From an uncultured Bacteroidales bacterium (GTDB taxonomy: Bacteria; Bacteroidota; Bacteroidia; Bacteroidales; Paludibacteraceae): a DNA stretch of 40,225 bases. Position numbers and translations under genes: made by a program. Shown here one piece after another: positions 12,303 to 23,661 of this stretch (position 1 is the first letter of the stretch; every line of letters starts with the position of its first letter). The notes below the pieces were generated by a model. It did no database searches, had not been told where the DNA came from, and saw only the letters and a program-made list of their open reading frames with translations. The stretch spans positions 1 to 40,225 of the forward strand of contig ONUF01000021.1 of the NCBI GenBank assembly GCA_900321005.1. Reading direction: 5' to 3'.

Positions 12303-13244
12303 ATGACCAAGCAGGATCTTAGGATAGTTTATTTGGGCACGCCGGAGTTTGCGGTGGCGAGTTTGCAGGCGCTGGTAGAAGGCGGGTATAACGTCGTGGC
12401 GGTGGTCACGATGCCGGACAAACCTGCGGGGCGCGGGCATCTGGTGCAGTTTTCGGACGTGAAGAAATACGCGCTGTCGGTGGGTCTGCCGGTGCTGCAA
12501 CCCGAGAAGCTGAAAGACGAAGCGTTTATCGAAGCGTTGCGCAGTTACAAAGCGGACTTGCAGATCGTCGTAGCCTTCCGTATGTTGCCGGAAGTCGTAT
12601 GGGCGATGCCGCGCTTAGGCACGTTCAACCTTCATGCGTCCCTCTTACCCCAATACCGCGGCGCCGCGCCGATCAACTGGGCGGTGATGAACGGCGACAA
12701 AGAGACGGGTGCGACGACCTTCATGCTCAAGCATGAGATCGACACGGGCAACATGATCCTGCAGGAACGGATTCCTATCGGACCCGACGAGAATGTGGGT
12801 TCGGTGCACGACCGACTGATGGCGATGGGTACGAGTTTGGTGACCCGTACGGTCGATCTGATCATCGACTGCGAGAACAAAGGCATCGAAGTGCCGACGA
12901 CGCCTCAACCCGAGATCGCCGAACTGCGACCGGCGCCGAAGATCTTCAAAGAAGATTGCGAGATTAAGTTTGCGGAGAAGACCGCCGAAGAGGTACATAA
13001 CTTCGTTCGCGGACTAAGTCCCTACCCCGCGGCATGGGCGAAGCTAAGTATCAACGGCATCACTTTTGACAATGTCAAAATATATGCCGTTGAAGTTATC
13101 AGCAATCAGCAATCAGTTATCAGCTCAGGGAAGGGAGATATTGTTATTCCGTGCAAAGAAGGGGCGGTGCGGATTCTCGAACTGCAAGTGCCCGGAAAGA
13201 AACGAATGGACGTTCGTTCATTCCTGAACGGAATTCACAATTGA
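12303..13244 (+). CDS. fmt: Methionyl-tRNA formyltransferase
   Basis: 313 residues. Formylates initiator Met-tRNA. The N-terminal formyltransferase domain begins IVYLGTPEFAVASL; the signature HASLLPQYRGAAPINWAV is near residues 110-127, and the C-terminal tRNA-binding domain has NFVRGLSPYPAAW. Residues about 265-274 (ISNQQSVISS) are encoded by a period-7 repeat inserted in frame within the C-terminal domain, between AVEV and GKGDIVIPC. The surrounding sequence is normal, so the enzyme is probably functional. The stop TGA lies inside a second heptad repeat leading into the next gene. Confidence 0.95.
   Translation: MTKQDLRIVYLGTPEFAVASLQALVEGGYNVVAVVTMPDKPAGRGHLVQFSDVKKYALSVGLPVLQPEKLKDEAFIEALRSYKADLQIVVAFRMLPEVVWAMPRLGTFNLHASLLPQYRGAAPINWAVMNGDKETGATTFMLKHEIDTGNMILQERIPIGPDENVGSVHDRLMAMGTSLVTRTVDLIIDCENKGIEVPTTPQPEIAELRPAPKIFKEDCEIKFAEKTAEEVHNFVRGLSPYPAAWAKLSINGITFDNVKIYAVEVISNQQSVISSGKGDIVIPCKEGAVRILELQVPGKKRMDVRSFLNGIHN
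13096..13128. repeat. Period-7 repeat (TCAG core) inside fmt
   Basis: Heptads TTA-TCAG, CAA-TCAG, CAA-TCAG, TTA-TCAG, then CTCAG. Read in frame as ISNQQSVISS. Confidence 0.85.
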
Positions 13245-13260
13245 TGATTGATGATTGATT
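13240..13260. repeat. Period-7 repeat (ATTG core) at the fmt/HD-gene junction
   Basis: ATTG-ATG, ATTG-ATG, ATTG-ATT. The first heptad contains the fmt stop TGA (13242-13244) and the second the ATG (13251) of the next gene. Confidence 0.85.
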
Positions 13261-13808
13261 ATTTAGGACTCATTGATAAGTATTATGCGGAGGTGCCGGA
13301 ATTACGGCATATCCTCGTGACGCACAGCCGTCAGGTGGCGGACCGCGCGCTGAAGATCATCGACGCCCATCCGGAATGGGAGGCGCAGGGACTCGTCGAT
13401 CGGGCTTTTGTCGAAGAAGCGGCGATGTTGCACGACATAGGAATTATCTTCTGCAACGCTCCGAAGATCCACTGCAACGGTCCGCACAAATATATCGAAC
13501 ACGGGTTCCTCGGCGCGGAGTTGCTGCGCCAAGAAGGGTATCCGAAACATGCCTTGGTAGCCGAACGCCACACGGGCGCAGGTATCACGATTGAACAGGT
13601 AGAACGCGAAGAATTGCCGATACCCGAACGGGACTACTGCCCGCAGAGTCTCGAAGAGAAAATCATCTGCTACGCCGATAAATTCTACTCAAAGTCGCAC
13701 CTCGGCGAAGAAGTGAGTCTCGACAAAATCAAATACAACATCTGGAAATACGGCCACGAAGGCTATGTGCGCTGGCAACAACTCGTAGAGTTGTGCGGCG
13801 AGTTTTAA
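13251..13808 (+). CDS. HD-domain phosphohydrolase
   Basis: 185 residues from ATG 13251 (TTG 13248 is also possible). HD-superfamily pattern: H25 in THSRQVADRAL, the HD pair at residues 61-62 (MLHDIGIIF), a later GPHKYIEHG and ERHTGAG, and YADKFYSK as the distal aspartate region. These residues bind a metal pair in HD hydrolases acting on nucleotides or phosphate esters; the substrate cannot be told. Start codon supplied by a heptad repeat shared with the fmt stop. Its stop overlaps, by three bases, the stop of the convergent DUF3078 gene. Confidence 0.85.
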   Translation: MIDYLGLIDKYYAEVPELRHILVTHSRQVADRALKIIDAHPEWEAQGLVDRAFVEEAAMLHDIGIIFCNAPKIHCNGPHKYIEHGFLGAELLRQEGYPKHALVAERHTGAGITIEQVEREELPIPERDYCPQSLEEKIICYADKFYSKSHLGEEVSLDKIKYNIWKYGHEGYVRWQQLVELCGEF

Positions 13809-14968
13809 TGGAACTTATGCGCGAAACCGATGGATAGCAGTTCACGGAACTGTATCTTGGCGTGCGTGTCTCCGTCCAAGATGACGGAGGTGTCATAGCG
13901 AGGATGGAGCGTCAGTCGGGCCGAGAGCCAACGGTTGATGATGAAGTCGCAGTTCACCTCAAGGTCCAACTCCACGTAGTGATAGTTGGTGTACATAAAG
14001 AAGCGCGTCTCCATCGCGAACTCACGGACAGGTTTCCAGGTATATTCCAAACGAACCGACGAACCGATATTATGCAAGGTCTGCGTGCCGGCTATCAGAC
14101 CGTAGTCCGTCACGGCCACGCGCGCGGTATCCATAATATGTATCATCTTATAAGACAGCGGCGAGAAAGACACACTCAGTCCCGGCACGGGTTTGTAGTC
14201 CAAACCGAGCGCAGCATTGAAACGGAGCGGCGAGAAAGGTCCGCTCTTCATCTTCTTCGAGTTCGCCTTATAGGTCGGCAACAGGCGTGTCTCGAACTCC
14301 GCAGACACTGATCCGAAGAGTTTGGGCACGATGCGGTAGTTGGCTTTGGAATAGAGGCGTAGCAGGTCATCCGTGGTGTTGACCTTATGCAGCGTGTCCG
14401 CGGAGATTGTCGATCCGCCTGCGCGCCACTCGCCGGTGTTCTCCCAAGTGAAGCGCTCCGTGATATAACTGATATAGCCTTTGAGGATCGCGAGTCCGGC
14501 GAAGGATGACGAACCGCCTTGGTACCAGTTGGGCGTGACATAGTTCTGGGTGATCTGCACCATGACCGTCGCCTCGCGCCGCCACGGGGTCTTCATATCG
14601 CGTATCGAGCGCAGCACGTCGTTGCGGTCCTCCTCCTCATCCTTGATCCAGGATTTCTCGACTTGGATGGCAGGGATCTGCTCGACGGTCTTGATGACCA
14701 GTTCGGCATTCATCGCGCGCAGGGAGTCGATCTCGCGTATCTCCCGCTCGATAGAGTCGAGCGCCATGCGTTCGGCGATGGTCAGCGTGTCGATGGTGTC
14801 GTTCGCGTGCAGCTGCGCACTCTGCTCCGCAACCATGTCGAGCAACAGCAAGTCCATGTCCGCCGTCATCTTCTGGTCGTTAAGACGGAAGGTGTCGGTA
14901 TATAGTTGTTGCGCTGCCAGATTAGTGACAGCGCAAAGCAACAACCCTATGAGAATTTTAGTTTTCAG
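13805..14968 (-). CDS. DUF3078 outer-membrane-type protein; canonical start codon missing
   Basis: About 387 residues if read from CTG 14966-14968. The signal peptide KTKILIGLLLCAVTNLAAQ is intact only when the frame is extended to this CTG; the nearest standard start (TTG 14942-14944) would cut it in half, and a TGA lies at 14972-14974. The body is the Bacteroidetes DUF3078 family (ITQNYVTPNWYQGGSSSFAG, then beta-rich segments such as LFGSVSAEFETRLLPTYKA), probably an outer-membrane beta-barrel; function unknown. It follows secA on the same strand after a heptad repeat that seems to have overwritten the ATG. Confidence 0.8.
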   Translation of the reverse strand: MKTKILIGLLLCAVTNLAAQQLYTDTFRLNDQKMTADMDLLLLDMVAEQSAQLHANDTIDTLTIAERMALDSIEREIREIDSLRAMNAELVIKTVEQIPAIQVEKSWIKDEEEDRNDVLRSIRDMKTPWRREATVMVQITQNYVTPNWYQGGSSSFAGLAILKGYISYITERFTWENTGEWRAGGSTISADTLHKVNTTDDLLRLYSKANYRIVPKLFGSVSAEFETRLLPTYKANSKKMKSGPFSPLRFNAALGLDYKPVPGLSVSFSPLSYKMIHIMDTARVAVTDYGLIAGTQTLHNIGSSVRLEYTWKPVREFAMETRFFMYTNYHYVELDLEVNCDFIINRWLSARLTLHPRYDTSVILDGDTHAKIQFRELLSIGFAHKFH

Positions 14969-14978
14969 TAATCAGTAA

Positions 14979-14982
<4 letters not shown>
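14962..14982. repeat. Period-7 repeat (TCAG core) at the secA/DUF3078 junction
   Basis: Plus-strand heptads TTT-TCAG, TAA-TCAG, TAA-TCAG; on the coding strand CTGA-TTA, CTGA-TTA, CTGA-AAA. The first coding-strand CTGA contains the secA stop TGA and the last contains the presumed CTG start of the DUF3078 gene. Confidence 0.85.
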
Positions 14983-18317
<3,335 letters not shown>

Positions 18318-18325
18318 ATACTAAG

Positions 18326-18353
18326 TGGTCAGAATTCAGTATTCAGTTTTCAG
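18326..18353. repeat. Period-7 repeat (TCAG core) in the secA leader
   Basis: Heptads TGG-TCAG, AAT-TCAG, TAT-TCAG, TTT-TCAG, ending 9 bases before the secA start. On the transcript: CTGA-AAA, CTGA-ATA, CTGA-ATT, CTGA-CCA. The first two nearly match those at 37293-37306. Confidence 0.85.
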
Positions 18354-18373
18354 TTTGCACGCAAAATGCGGCG

Positions 18374-18404
18374 CAAAGGTACAACTTTTTTCCGACATAT
18401 GCAA
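18374..18404 (-). promoter_or_regulatory. secA: Promoter of secA
   Basis: Minus strand TTGCATATGTC (18394-18404) and TACCTTTG (18374-18381), giving a leader of roughly 50 bases. Confidence 0.8.
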
Positions 18405-18431
18405 GACAAAAATTGTGCCTGCGCCATTTTT

Positions 18432-18446
18432 CTGCCATTTTGGCAG
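18432..18446. other. Small hairpin after the esterase gene
   Basis: CTGCCA-TTT-TGGCAG, 14 bases past the esterase stop. No T-run on the minus strand, so a terminator role is uncertain. Confidence 0.35.
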
Positions 18447-18459
18447 GTTTTGAGAGCGA

Positions 18460-19359
18460 TTATTGCAGTAAAAACGTCAGCGGGATGGGCAGTCGAGCCT
18501 GCCAGTCATCTTCGCAATGCTTATGTCCCGGGAAGAAGCGATACTCGAAATGCGCGGAGTCCCATCCTCTGATCAATAACATTTCGTTGATAGCCGCTTG
18601 CGCCGTGCCATAGAACGCATCGAGTGTCTGGTCGCCCTGGTCCATGTACAGCTTTGCTGTATTGGGCGCGGGAAGATGGTTCTTGAGGTAGGTTCGGTAC
18701 GCCGCCATGACTTCTTCGGAAGGTTGGTCAGGACGCGGGTAAGCGAGCGTGCAATGCGTCGAGAGACAAGCCGCTCCGGCGAAGATCTCCGGGTACTTGC
18801 AGAGAGCATAGGACGAGATCAGACCGCCGCAACTGCTGCCCATTACCCAGGTATGGTCGCGGTCCGGATAGACCGCATAGGTGCTGTCTATAAAGGGCTT
18901 GAGTTCCTCTACGAGGAAACGCAGGTAGGCATTGCCTTGCGGTTTCCAGTCGGCATAGACGGGCGTGCCCTCCGGCAGATACTCGATGATGTCGTCGGGA
19001 CAGAACTCCCCGATACGCTCAGAAGTGTTGTCGATACCCACGACGATAGTCGGACGGATGCGACCGAGGGCGATGAGTGAGTCCATCGCTTCGTCGATAC
19101 CCCATTCCTGCTTATTCCACGACGTCGTGGCATCAAACAGCATCTGTCCGTCGTGCATGTAGAGCACATCGTACCGCTTCGCGGGGTCGTAGTCGGAAGG
19201 CGTCCATACACGCACCGTGCGGGCTGCAACGAACTGCGAAGGGAAGTCGGCGTAGGTGTCCAGATGACCGACCGATACTTGCGGCTCCTGCTGTGCCGCC
19301 TTATTGCATGCCGTCAGCGCGAGGGCTAAGAGGCAAAAAATGAATCCGTATTTTTTCAT
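18460..19359 (-). CDS. Esterase-family lipoprotein (alpha/beta hydrolase)
   Basis: 299 residues from ATG 19357-19359, chosen because the lipoprotein signal MKKYGFIFCLLALALTAC starts there (lipobox cysteine 18) and the promoter lies just upstream. Putative esterase family (as in ferulic-acid or enterochelin-type esterases): YDVLYMHDGQMLFDA, IVVGIDNT, nucleophile serine 176 in GSSCGG, late histidine in GHKHCEDDW. Expected to be anchored to a cell-envelope membrane and to hydrolyse an ester; the substrate is not deducible. Divergent from the diacylglycerol kinase-like gene with a shared regulatory region. Confidence 0.88.
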   Translation of the reverse strand: MKKYGFIFCLLALALTACNKAAQQEPQVSVGHLDTYADFPSQFVAARTVRVWTPSDYDPAKRYDVLYMHDGQMLFDATTSWNKQEWGIDEAMDSLIALGRIRPTIVVGIDNTSERIGEFCPDDIIEYLPEGTPVYADWKPQGNAYLRFLVEELKPFIDSTYAVYPDRDHTWVMGSSCGGLISSYALCKYPEIFAGAACLSTHCTLAYPRPDQPSEEVMAAYRTYLKNHLPAPNTAKLYMDQGDQTLDAFYGTAQAAINEMLLIRGWDSAHFEYRFFPGHKHCEDDWQARLPIPLTFLLQ

Positions 19360-19380
19360 GATTGTTTGTGTTTTGCGGGG

Positions 19381-19412
19381 CAAAGATAGTACAAAAAATT
19401 GACACCTGCAAA
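19381..19412 (-). promoter_or_regulatory. Promoter of the esterase gene
   Basis: Minus strand TTTGCAGGTGTC (19401-19412) and TATCTTTG (19381-19388). It is back to back with the plus-strand promoter at 19429-19459. Confidence 0.7.
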
Positions 19413-19428
19413 AAAAATGCTCAAAAAC

Positions 19429-19459
19429 TTGCATATATGCAATTTTTGTAGTAATTTTG
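19429..19459 (+). promoter_or_regulatory. Promoter of the diacylglycerol kinase-like operon
   Basis: TTGCATATATGC (19429-19440) and TAATTTTG (19452-19459). TTGCATATATGCAA is also a perfect 14-base palindrome. The transcript would carry a roughly 60-base leader. Confidence 0.75.
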
Positions 19460-19493
19460 TGCCCGAAATTTTAATTTTCCCTTTCCCTGTAGC

Positions 19494-19518
19494 GGTTTTC
19501 CCGCTCAACGGGAACACC
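19494..19518 (+). promoter_or_regulatory. Leader hairpin just before the kinase start codon
   Basis: GGTTTTCCCG-CTCAA-CGGGAACACC: a 10-bp stem with one mismatch, ending 6 bases before ATG 19525. It could restrict ribosome access; no known riboswitch is recognised. Confidence 0.55.
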
Positions 19519-19524
19519 TAGTGT

Positions 19525-20418
19525 ATGAAAAATATAGCTTTTATCATCAACCCCGTTTCGGGTTCGAAAGACACGCAGAAAGAGAAGCGTAAGTTGCCGA
19601 AAGTGATTATGCAGATTTTGGACGAGAGCCAATGGTTGCCGAACATCACGTTCACGGAGTATGCCGGTCATGCGACCGAGTTGGCACGCCAATATGCCCG
19701 CATGGGTTTTGACGCCGTGGTAGCAGTAGGCGGTGACGGAACGGTAAACGAGGTAGCGAGAGGTCTGAAGGACACGAAGACCGCCCTCGGCATCATTCCG
19801 ATGGGTAGTGGCAACGGTTTTGCCCGTCATCTGAATGTACCGATGCGTCCGCAGAAAGCGCTGGAGATGATCAACCATAGCGAACCAATCTCGGTGGACT
19901 ACGGTCTGGCTAACGGCAAGTTGTTTGTCAGCACATGTGGCACGGGTTTTGAGGCAATCGTAGCAGATAACTTCGCGGGCAGCAGCAAGCGCGGGTTCAT
20001 GACATACCTGCAGAACGTGCTCAAAGAGGCATTCTCGTACCAGCCGCAAAACTACCACCTCGTAGGGGACGGTATCGACGTGACGCACAAGGCGTTCTTG
20101 ATTACCTTCGCCAATGCGAACCAGTGGGGCTACGAAGCGATGATTGCGCCGAAAGCCAGTATCCAGGACGGCAAGATGGATATCATGTTGATGTCGAGTC
20201 ACGCGATTCTCGGTAGCGCTTCGTTGGCATTGCGCCTGTTTACCGGAAATATCGACGACAGCCATTTCATGGATACCATCCGTGCAAAAGAGATCACGCT
20301 GGAGCGCGAAGAGGCGGGACCGTTCCACATCGACGGCGATCCGGTGGAGATGGAGAAAGATATACGCATAAAAATTGTGCCCGACGGACTGCGCGTCCTC
20401 GCAGAAAAACGCTTCTAA
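19525..20418 (+). CDS. Diacylglycerol kinase-family lipid kinase
   Basis: 297 residues. DAGK catalytic fold: IINPVSGSKD at the N-terminus, nucleotide loop GGDGTVNE at residues 69-76, then MGSGNGFARHL, with FHIDGDPVE near the C-terminus as in the YegS/BmrU/DgkB group. It phosphorylates diacylglycerol or a related lipid at the cytoplasmic membrane face; sphingoid bases are an alternative in Bacteroidetes and cannot be excluded. First gene of the plus-strand run that continues with dut three bases after its stop. Confidence 0.9.
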   Translation: MKNIAFIINPVSGSKDTQKEKRKLPKVIMQILDESQWLPNITFTEYAGHATELARQYARMGFDAVVAVGGDGTVNEVARGLKDTKTALGIIPMGSGNGFARHLNVPMRPQKALEMINHSEPISVDYGLANGKLFVSTCGTGFEAIVADNFAGSSKRGFMTYLQNVLKEAFSYQPQNYHLVGDGIDVTHKAFLITFANANQWGYEAMIAPKASIQDGKMDIMLMSSHAILGSASLALRLFTGNIDDSHFMDTIRAKEITLEREEAGPFHIDGDPVEMEKDIRIKIVPDGLRVLAEKRF

Positions 20419-20421
20419 ACT

Positions 20422-20856
20422 ATGGAACTGAAAATCATCAACAAGAGTAAAAATGCGCTGCCGAAGTACGAGAGTGCGCAGGCAGCGGGAATGGATATAC
20501 GGTGTAACATCGACGAACCGATCACTTTGGCGCCGATGGAGAGACGATTGATACCGACGGGTTTGTTCATCGAACTGCCTGCGGGTTTTGAGGCGCAGAT
20601 ACGCCCGCGCAGCGGTTTGGCGCTCAAGCGCGGATTGACGGTACTTAACACGCCGGGAACGATTGATGCCGACTACCGCGGCGAGGTGGGTGTGATACTG
20701 ATTAACCTCAGCGGCGAACCTCAGACGATTGAGCCGGGAGAACGGATATGCCAAATGGTGATCGCCAAACACGAGACACCGGAGGTGGTCGAAGTGACCG
20801 AACTGAGTGATACCGAGCGCGGCGCCGGAGGGTTCGGGCATAGCGGGAGAAAATAG
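20422..20856 (+). CDS. dut: dUTP diphosphatase
   Basis: 144 residues, a normal homotrimeric dUTPase. Hydrolyses dUTP to dUMP. Conserved motifs in order: [44 protein letters not shown] and the C-terminal arm [11 protein letters not shown] that closes over the active site. Only three bases separate it from the kinase gene. In Bacteroidetes dut is commonly followed by a TPR protein, a DUF4292 lipoprotein and an EnvC-like protein, exactly as here. Confidence 0.96.
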   Translation: MELKIINKSKNALPKYESAQAAGMDIRCNIDEPITLAPMERRLIPTGLFIELPAGFEAQIRPRSGLALKRGLTVLNTPGTIDADYRGEVGVILINLSGEPQTIEPGERICQMVIAKHETPEVVEVTELSDTERGAGGFGHSGRK

Positions 20857-20958
20857 TTTATCGCTTGTATGCTACTCTTCGGGATACCGGCCCCCTGCCT
20901 ACGAGTTTTGCCGTACCCCTACGCCAAAACATGCCCCCTCAGAGTACATACTTCGCTT

Positions 20959-21939
20959 ATGAATAGTAGCAAACAAATATTATTAATTCTCTGCTTGCTT
21001 TTCTTTCTTCCCGGGTTTGCCCGAAAGGGAGAGAAGAAAGAAGTGTTGACGACGGAGCAGGAGCAGCAGTTCACGTACTATTGGTACGCGGCGCGGCAGG
21101 CGCTGGAGGAGGATAACTACCCGAAGGCGCTGGTGCTGTTTGAGTTCTGCGACGCCATCAAACCGAATGACGGAAAGACGCTGGAGTTCCTCGGCATCCT
21201 CTACCACGCGATGAGACAGGAAGACCGAGCGATGGATGCCTTCAAGCGTGCTTTTGAGGCCGACCCGAGAGACTGTTGGTATCGATACAGTTCGGCGCTC
21301 TTGGAAGAGAAGACAGAAGAGGCTACGATAGAAGCCATGCGTGTGAGGGAGCGGGCGTTGAAAGAGAACCCAAAGGACGATGAACTCATGATGCGCCTAC
21401 AACGGGTGTATATCAGCCTGGGCGAATGGAAGAAAGCGCTGAAGATGCAAGATCAGATAGACGGTGTCAAAGGCTTCGACGCTTCAGGCGCAGTGACGCG
21501 CTACCGGCTGCTCCTCACGATGAAACAGCCCAAAAAGGCCTTGGCGACGATCGACAAGTACTTGGAACTTGACCCAACGGATCTGCAATTTCTGGTGTTT
21601 CGCGTAGAGGTGCTGGAGCAGATGAAGACCAAGCCGGCAGAACTGTATGCCGCGTACGACAAGATATTGGCGATATACCCCGGACATATCGGTATCCTGA
21701 ATAACTACGCGTACCACCTCGCAACGCACAAAGGCGACCTGCAGCGCGCGGAACGAATGAGTGAACAGACCATTCGCGAAGAACCGAACAATGCGGTGTA
21801 TCTCGACACCTATGGATGGATCTTGCACCTGAAAGGACAAGACGAGTTGGCGAAGTTCTATCTCAACCGCGCCCTGATCAACGCCCAAAACGAGGAGACC
21901 ACGAAAGAAGTACAGAAACATCTGAATGCGATTAAATAA
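20959..21939 (+). CDS. Tetratricopeptide-repeat protein with signal peptide
   Basis: 326 residues from ATG 20959, chosen because the export signal MNSSKQILLILCLLFFLPGF begins there; the same frame is open 90 bases further upstream, but that part is C-rich and not signal-like. At least six TPR-like helical pairs follow (ALVLFEFCDAIKPND, AMDAFKRAFEADPRD, ALATIDKYLELDPTD, AERMSEQTIREEPNN, LAKFYLNRALINAQ). Probably a periplasmic or outer-membrane-associated scaffold; a link with lipoprotein or cell-wall assembly is suggested by the conserved neighbourhood. The last 14 bases overlap the next gene. Confidence 0.85.
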   Translation: MNSSKQILLILCLLFFLPGFARKGEKKEVLTTEQEQQFTYYWYAARQALEEDNYPKALVLFEFCDAIKPNDGKTLEFLGILYHAMRQEDRAMDAFKRAFEADPRDCWYRYSSALLEEKTEEATIEAMRVRERALKENPKDDELMMRLQRVYISLGEWKKALKMQDQIDGVKGFDASGAVTRYRLLLTMKQPKKALATIDKYLELDPTDLQFLVFRVEVLEQMKTKPAELYAAYDKILAIYPGHIGILNNYAYHLATHKGDLQRAERMSEQTIREEPNNAVYLDTYGWILHLKGQDELAKFYLNRALINAQNEETTKEVQKHLNAIK

Positions 21940-22486
21940 ATACACAGTATTGGCCTGCGCCGCGTTGCTGTTAATGGCCTGCGGCACGAAGAAGAAAGCG
22001 GTCGGTGATCAGTCATCCGTCAGCGAAGCCGCTGCGCCCGCATGGCACACCTGTTTGATACAAGGAGCGCGGGCGACGGTAGCCACGAGCAACGACCGCG
22101 TGTCAGCGAGCGTGACGATGCAGACGGTGCACGACTCGATGATTGTCATCAGCGTCATGCCGCTCTTGGGAATGGAAATGATGCGCGTCGAAGCGACTCC
22201 GCTCGAGGTGATCGCTATTGACAAGTTGCACGGCCGCTATGCGAAAGCGACCTATGCCGACCTCAACCGTCGTCTGACACCTTCGCTCAACTGGGATGTG
22301 CTGCAACAGATTTGCACAGGCGAACTGCCTTTAGGCGAACAGAAAGCACGACTGATGTACACCTTCGGTGACCAGTTGATAGAACTGGTGATCGACTACC
22401 CCGCCCGCCAATTGGACGTGCCGGTGAAAGTGAACAACATACGACTCAACAAATATACGGAAGTAGATATCTCGAAATGGCTCTAA
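21926..22486 (+). CDS. DUF4292 lipoprotein
   Basis: 186 residues. Lipoprotein signal with lipobox LLLMAC (cysteine 19), then GTKKKAVGDQ. The body (ASVTMQTVHDSMIVISVMPLLGMEMMRVEATP, DYPARQLDVPVKV) matches the Bacteroidetes DUF4292 family, which has a LolA/LolB-like flavour, hence possible lipid or lipoprotein handling in the periplasm (family inference). Overlaps the TPR gene by 14 bases and the EnvC-like gene by 10 bases, implying translational coupling. Confidence 0.82.
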   Translation: MRLNKYTVLACAALLLMACGTKKKAVGDQSSVSEAAAPAWHTCLIQGARATVATSNDRVSASVTMQTVHDSMIVISVMPLLGMEMMRVEATPLEVIAIDKLHGRYAKATYADLNRRLTPSLNWDVLQQICTGELPLGEQKARLMYTFGDQLIELVIDYPARQLDVPVKVNNIRLNKYTEVDISKWL

Positions 22487-23661
22487 GACGATACATATGG
22501 CTCCTTTGTCTTTTGGCATTCGTCTTCTGCCCGCTATGGGCGGCGGATAGCGTGAAAGATCTGCAGAAGAAGCAGAAGAAACTGCAGCAGGAGATAGAGC
22601 AGACGAACAAGATGCTCAAGCAGACGAAGAAAGACGAGACGGCGACGCTGAACAAGTTGCAACTGACACAGCAAAACATCAAGAACCAGAAGAAACTCAT
22701 TCACACGCTCGACAATGAGATCACAGCGCTTGACCGCGAGATGAAGGTCTTGGGCAACACCCGCGATTCGTTGCAGCGCGTGTTGGAAGGGTATAAGAAC
22801 GATTATGCCCGGATGGTTCGGCAGACCCATTATGCCCGCCTGCAGCAGTCGCCGTTGCTCTTCCTGATGAGTAGCGACAGTTTTCAGCAGTTAGCCCGCC
22901 GCGCGCGATACCTGCAGGAGTTCGCACATTTCCGTCAGGAACAGGTGGCTCGTATCGAGCATACGCAAGCGGAAATAGACACGCAGAATAACCTGTTGCA
23001 GGCTAACAGGGATGACAAGAAACAGGCGCTGTCGAAGCGTAAGCGCGAGCAGGACAACCTCAAGCGCGACGAACGCAAGCAACAGACGATGCTGACGCAG
23101 CTCAAGTCCAAAGAGAAAGACCTCACCACGCAGTTGAACCAAAAGCAGAAGAAAGTGGCGGAACTGAACAAGAAGATCGACGACATGATCCGCAAACAGA
23201 CGGAGAAAGCGTCGAAGACCACGCTGACCAAAGAGCAGCAACTGATAGCCGGTGGTTTTGAAGCGAACAAAGGACGGTTGCCTTGGCCCGTGGAACGCGG
23301 CATGATAAGCGGTCATTACGGCAAGCAACAACACCCTGTCTATTCGCAGGTGACGATGGATAACAAAGGTATCTACATCCAGACGACAGCCGGCATGAGA
23401 GCCCGCGCGGTGTATAAAGGCGAGGTGACGAGTTGCTTCATGGTGGGCGGAACTTACGCCGTGATTGTTCAGCACGGTAACTACCGCTCCGTCTACTCGA
23501 ACCTCAGCAAACTGAATGTCAAGCAGGGCGACAAGGTGGATACCAAACAAGTGATCGGAACGATCTTCACCGACCCCGAACAAGACCAAAAGACGGAACT
23601 GTATTTCCAGATATACAAAGATAGAAACATTTTAAATCCTGAATTATGGATAGCAAAATAA
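22477..23661 (+). CDS. EnvC-like murein hydrolase activator (coiled coil plus degenerate LytM)
   Basis: 394 residues. Signal peptide MALRRYIWLLCLLAFVFCPLWA; long coiled coil from about 25 to 265 (repeated K/Q/L heptads, KKQKKLQQEIEQTNKML); C-terminal M23/LytM-type domain from about 280 (GHYGKQQHPVYSQV, YAVIVQHGNYRSVYSNL). The usual zinc ligands are not all present: the H-x3-D motif reads HPVYSQVTMDNKGIYI and the HxH motif reads YSNL. It therefore looks like EnvC, which activates amidases rather than cutting peptidoglycan itself. Starts within the DUF4292 gene and overlaps the next gene by 16 bases. Confidence 0.85.
   Translation: MALRRYIWLLCLLAFVFCPLWAADSVKDLQKKQKKLQQEIEQTNKMLKQTKKDETATLNKLQLTQQNIKNQKKLIHTLDNEITALDREMKVLGNTRDSLQRVLEGYKNDYARMVRQTHYARLQQSPLLFLMSSDSFQQLARRARYLQEFAHFRQEQVARIEHTQAEIDTQNNLLQANRDDKKQALSKRKREQDNLKRDERKQQTMLTQLKSKEKDLTTQLNQKQKKVAELNKKIDDMIRKQTEKASKTTLTKEQQLIAGGFEANKGRLPWPVERGMISGHYGKQQHPVYSQVTMDNKGIYIQTTAGMRARAVYKGEVTSCFMVGGTYAVIVQHGNYRSVYSNLSKLNVKQGDKVDTKQVIGTIFTDPEQDQKTELYFQIYKDRNILNPELWIAK

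Noticed and set aside
19471-20841. 456-codon minus-strand ORF opposite the lipid kinase and dut genes.
   Set aside because: Shadow of two clearly recognised plus-strand genes.
20869-20958. Thirty extra codons in front of the TPR gene.
   Set aside because: They would place the signal peptide internally; the ATG at 20959 begins a normal export signal.
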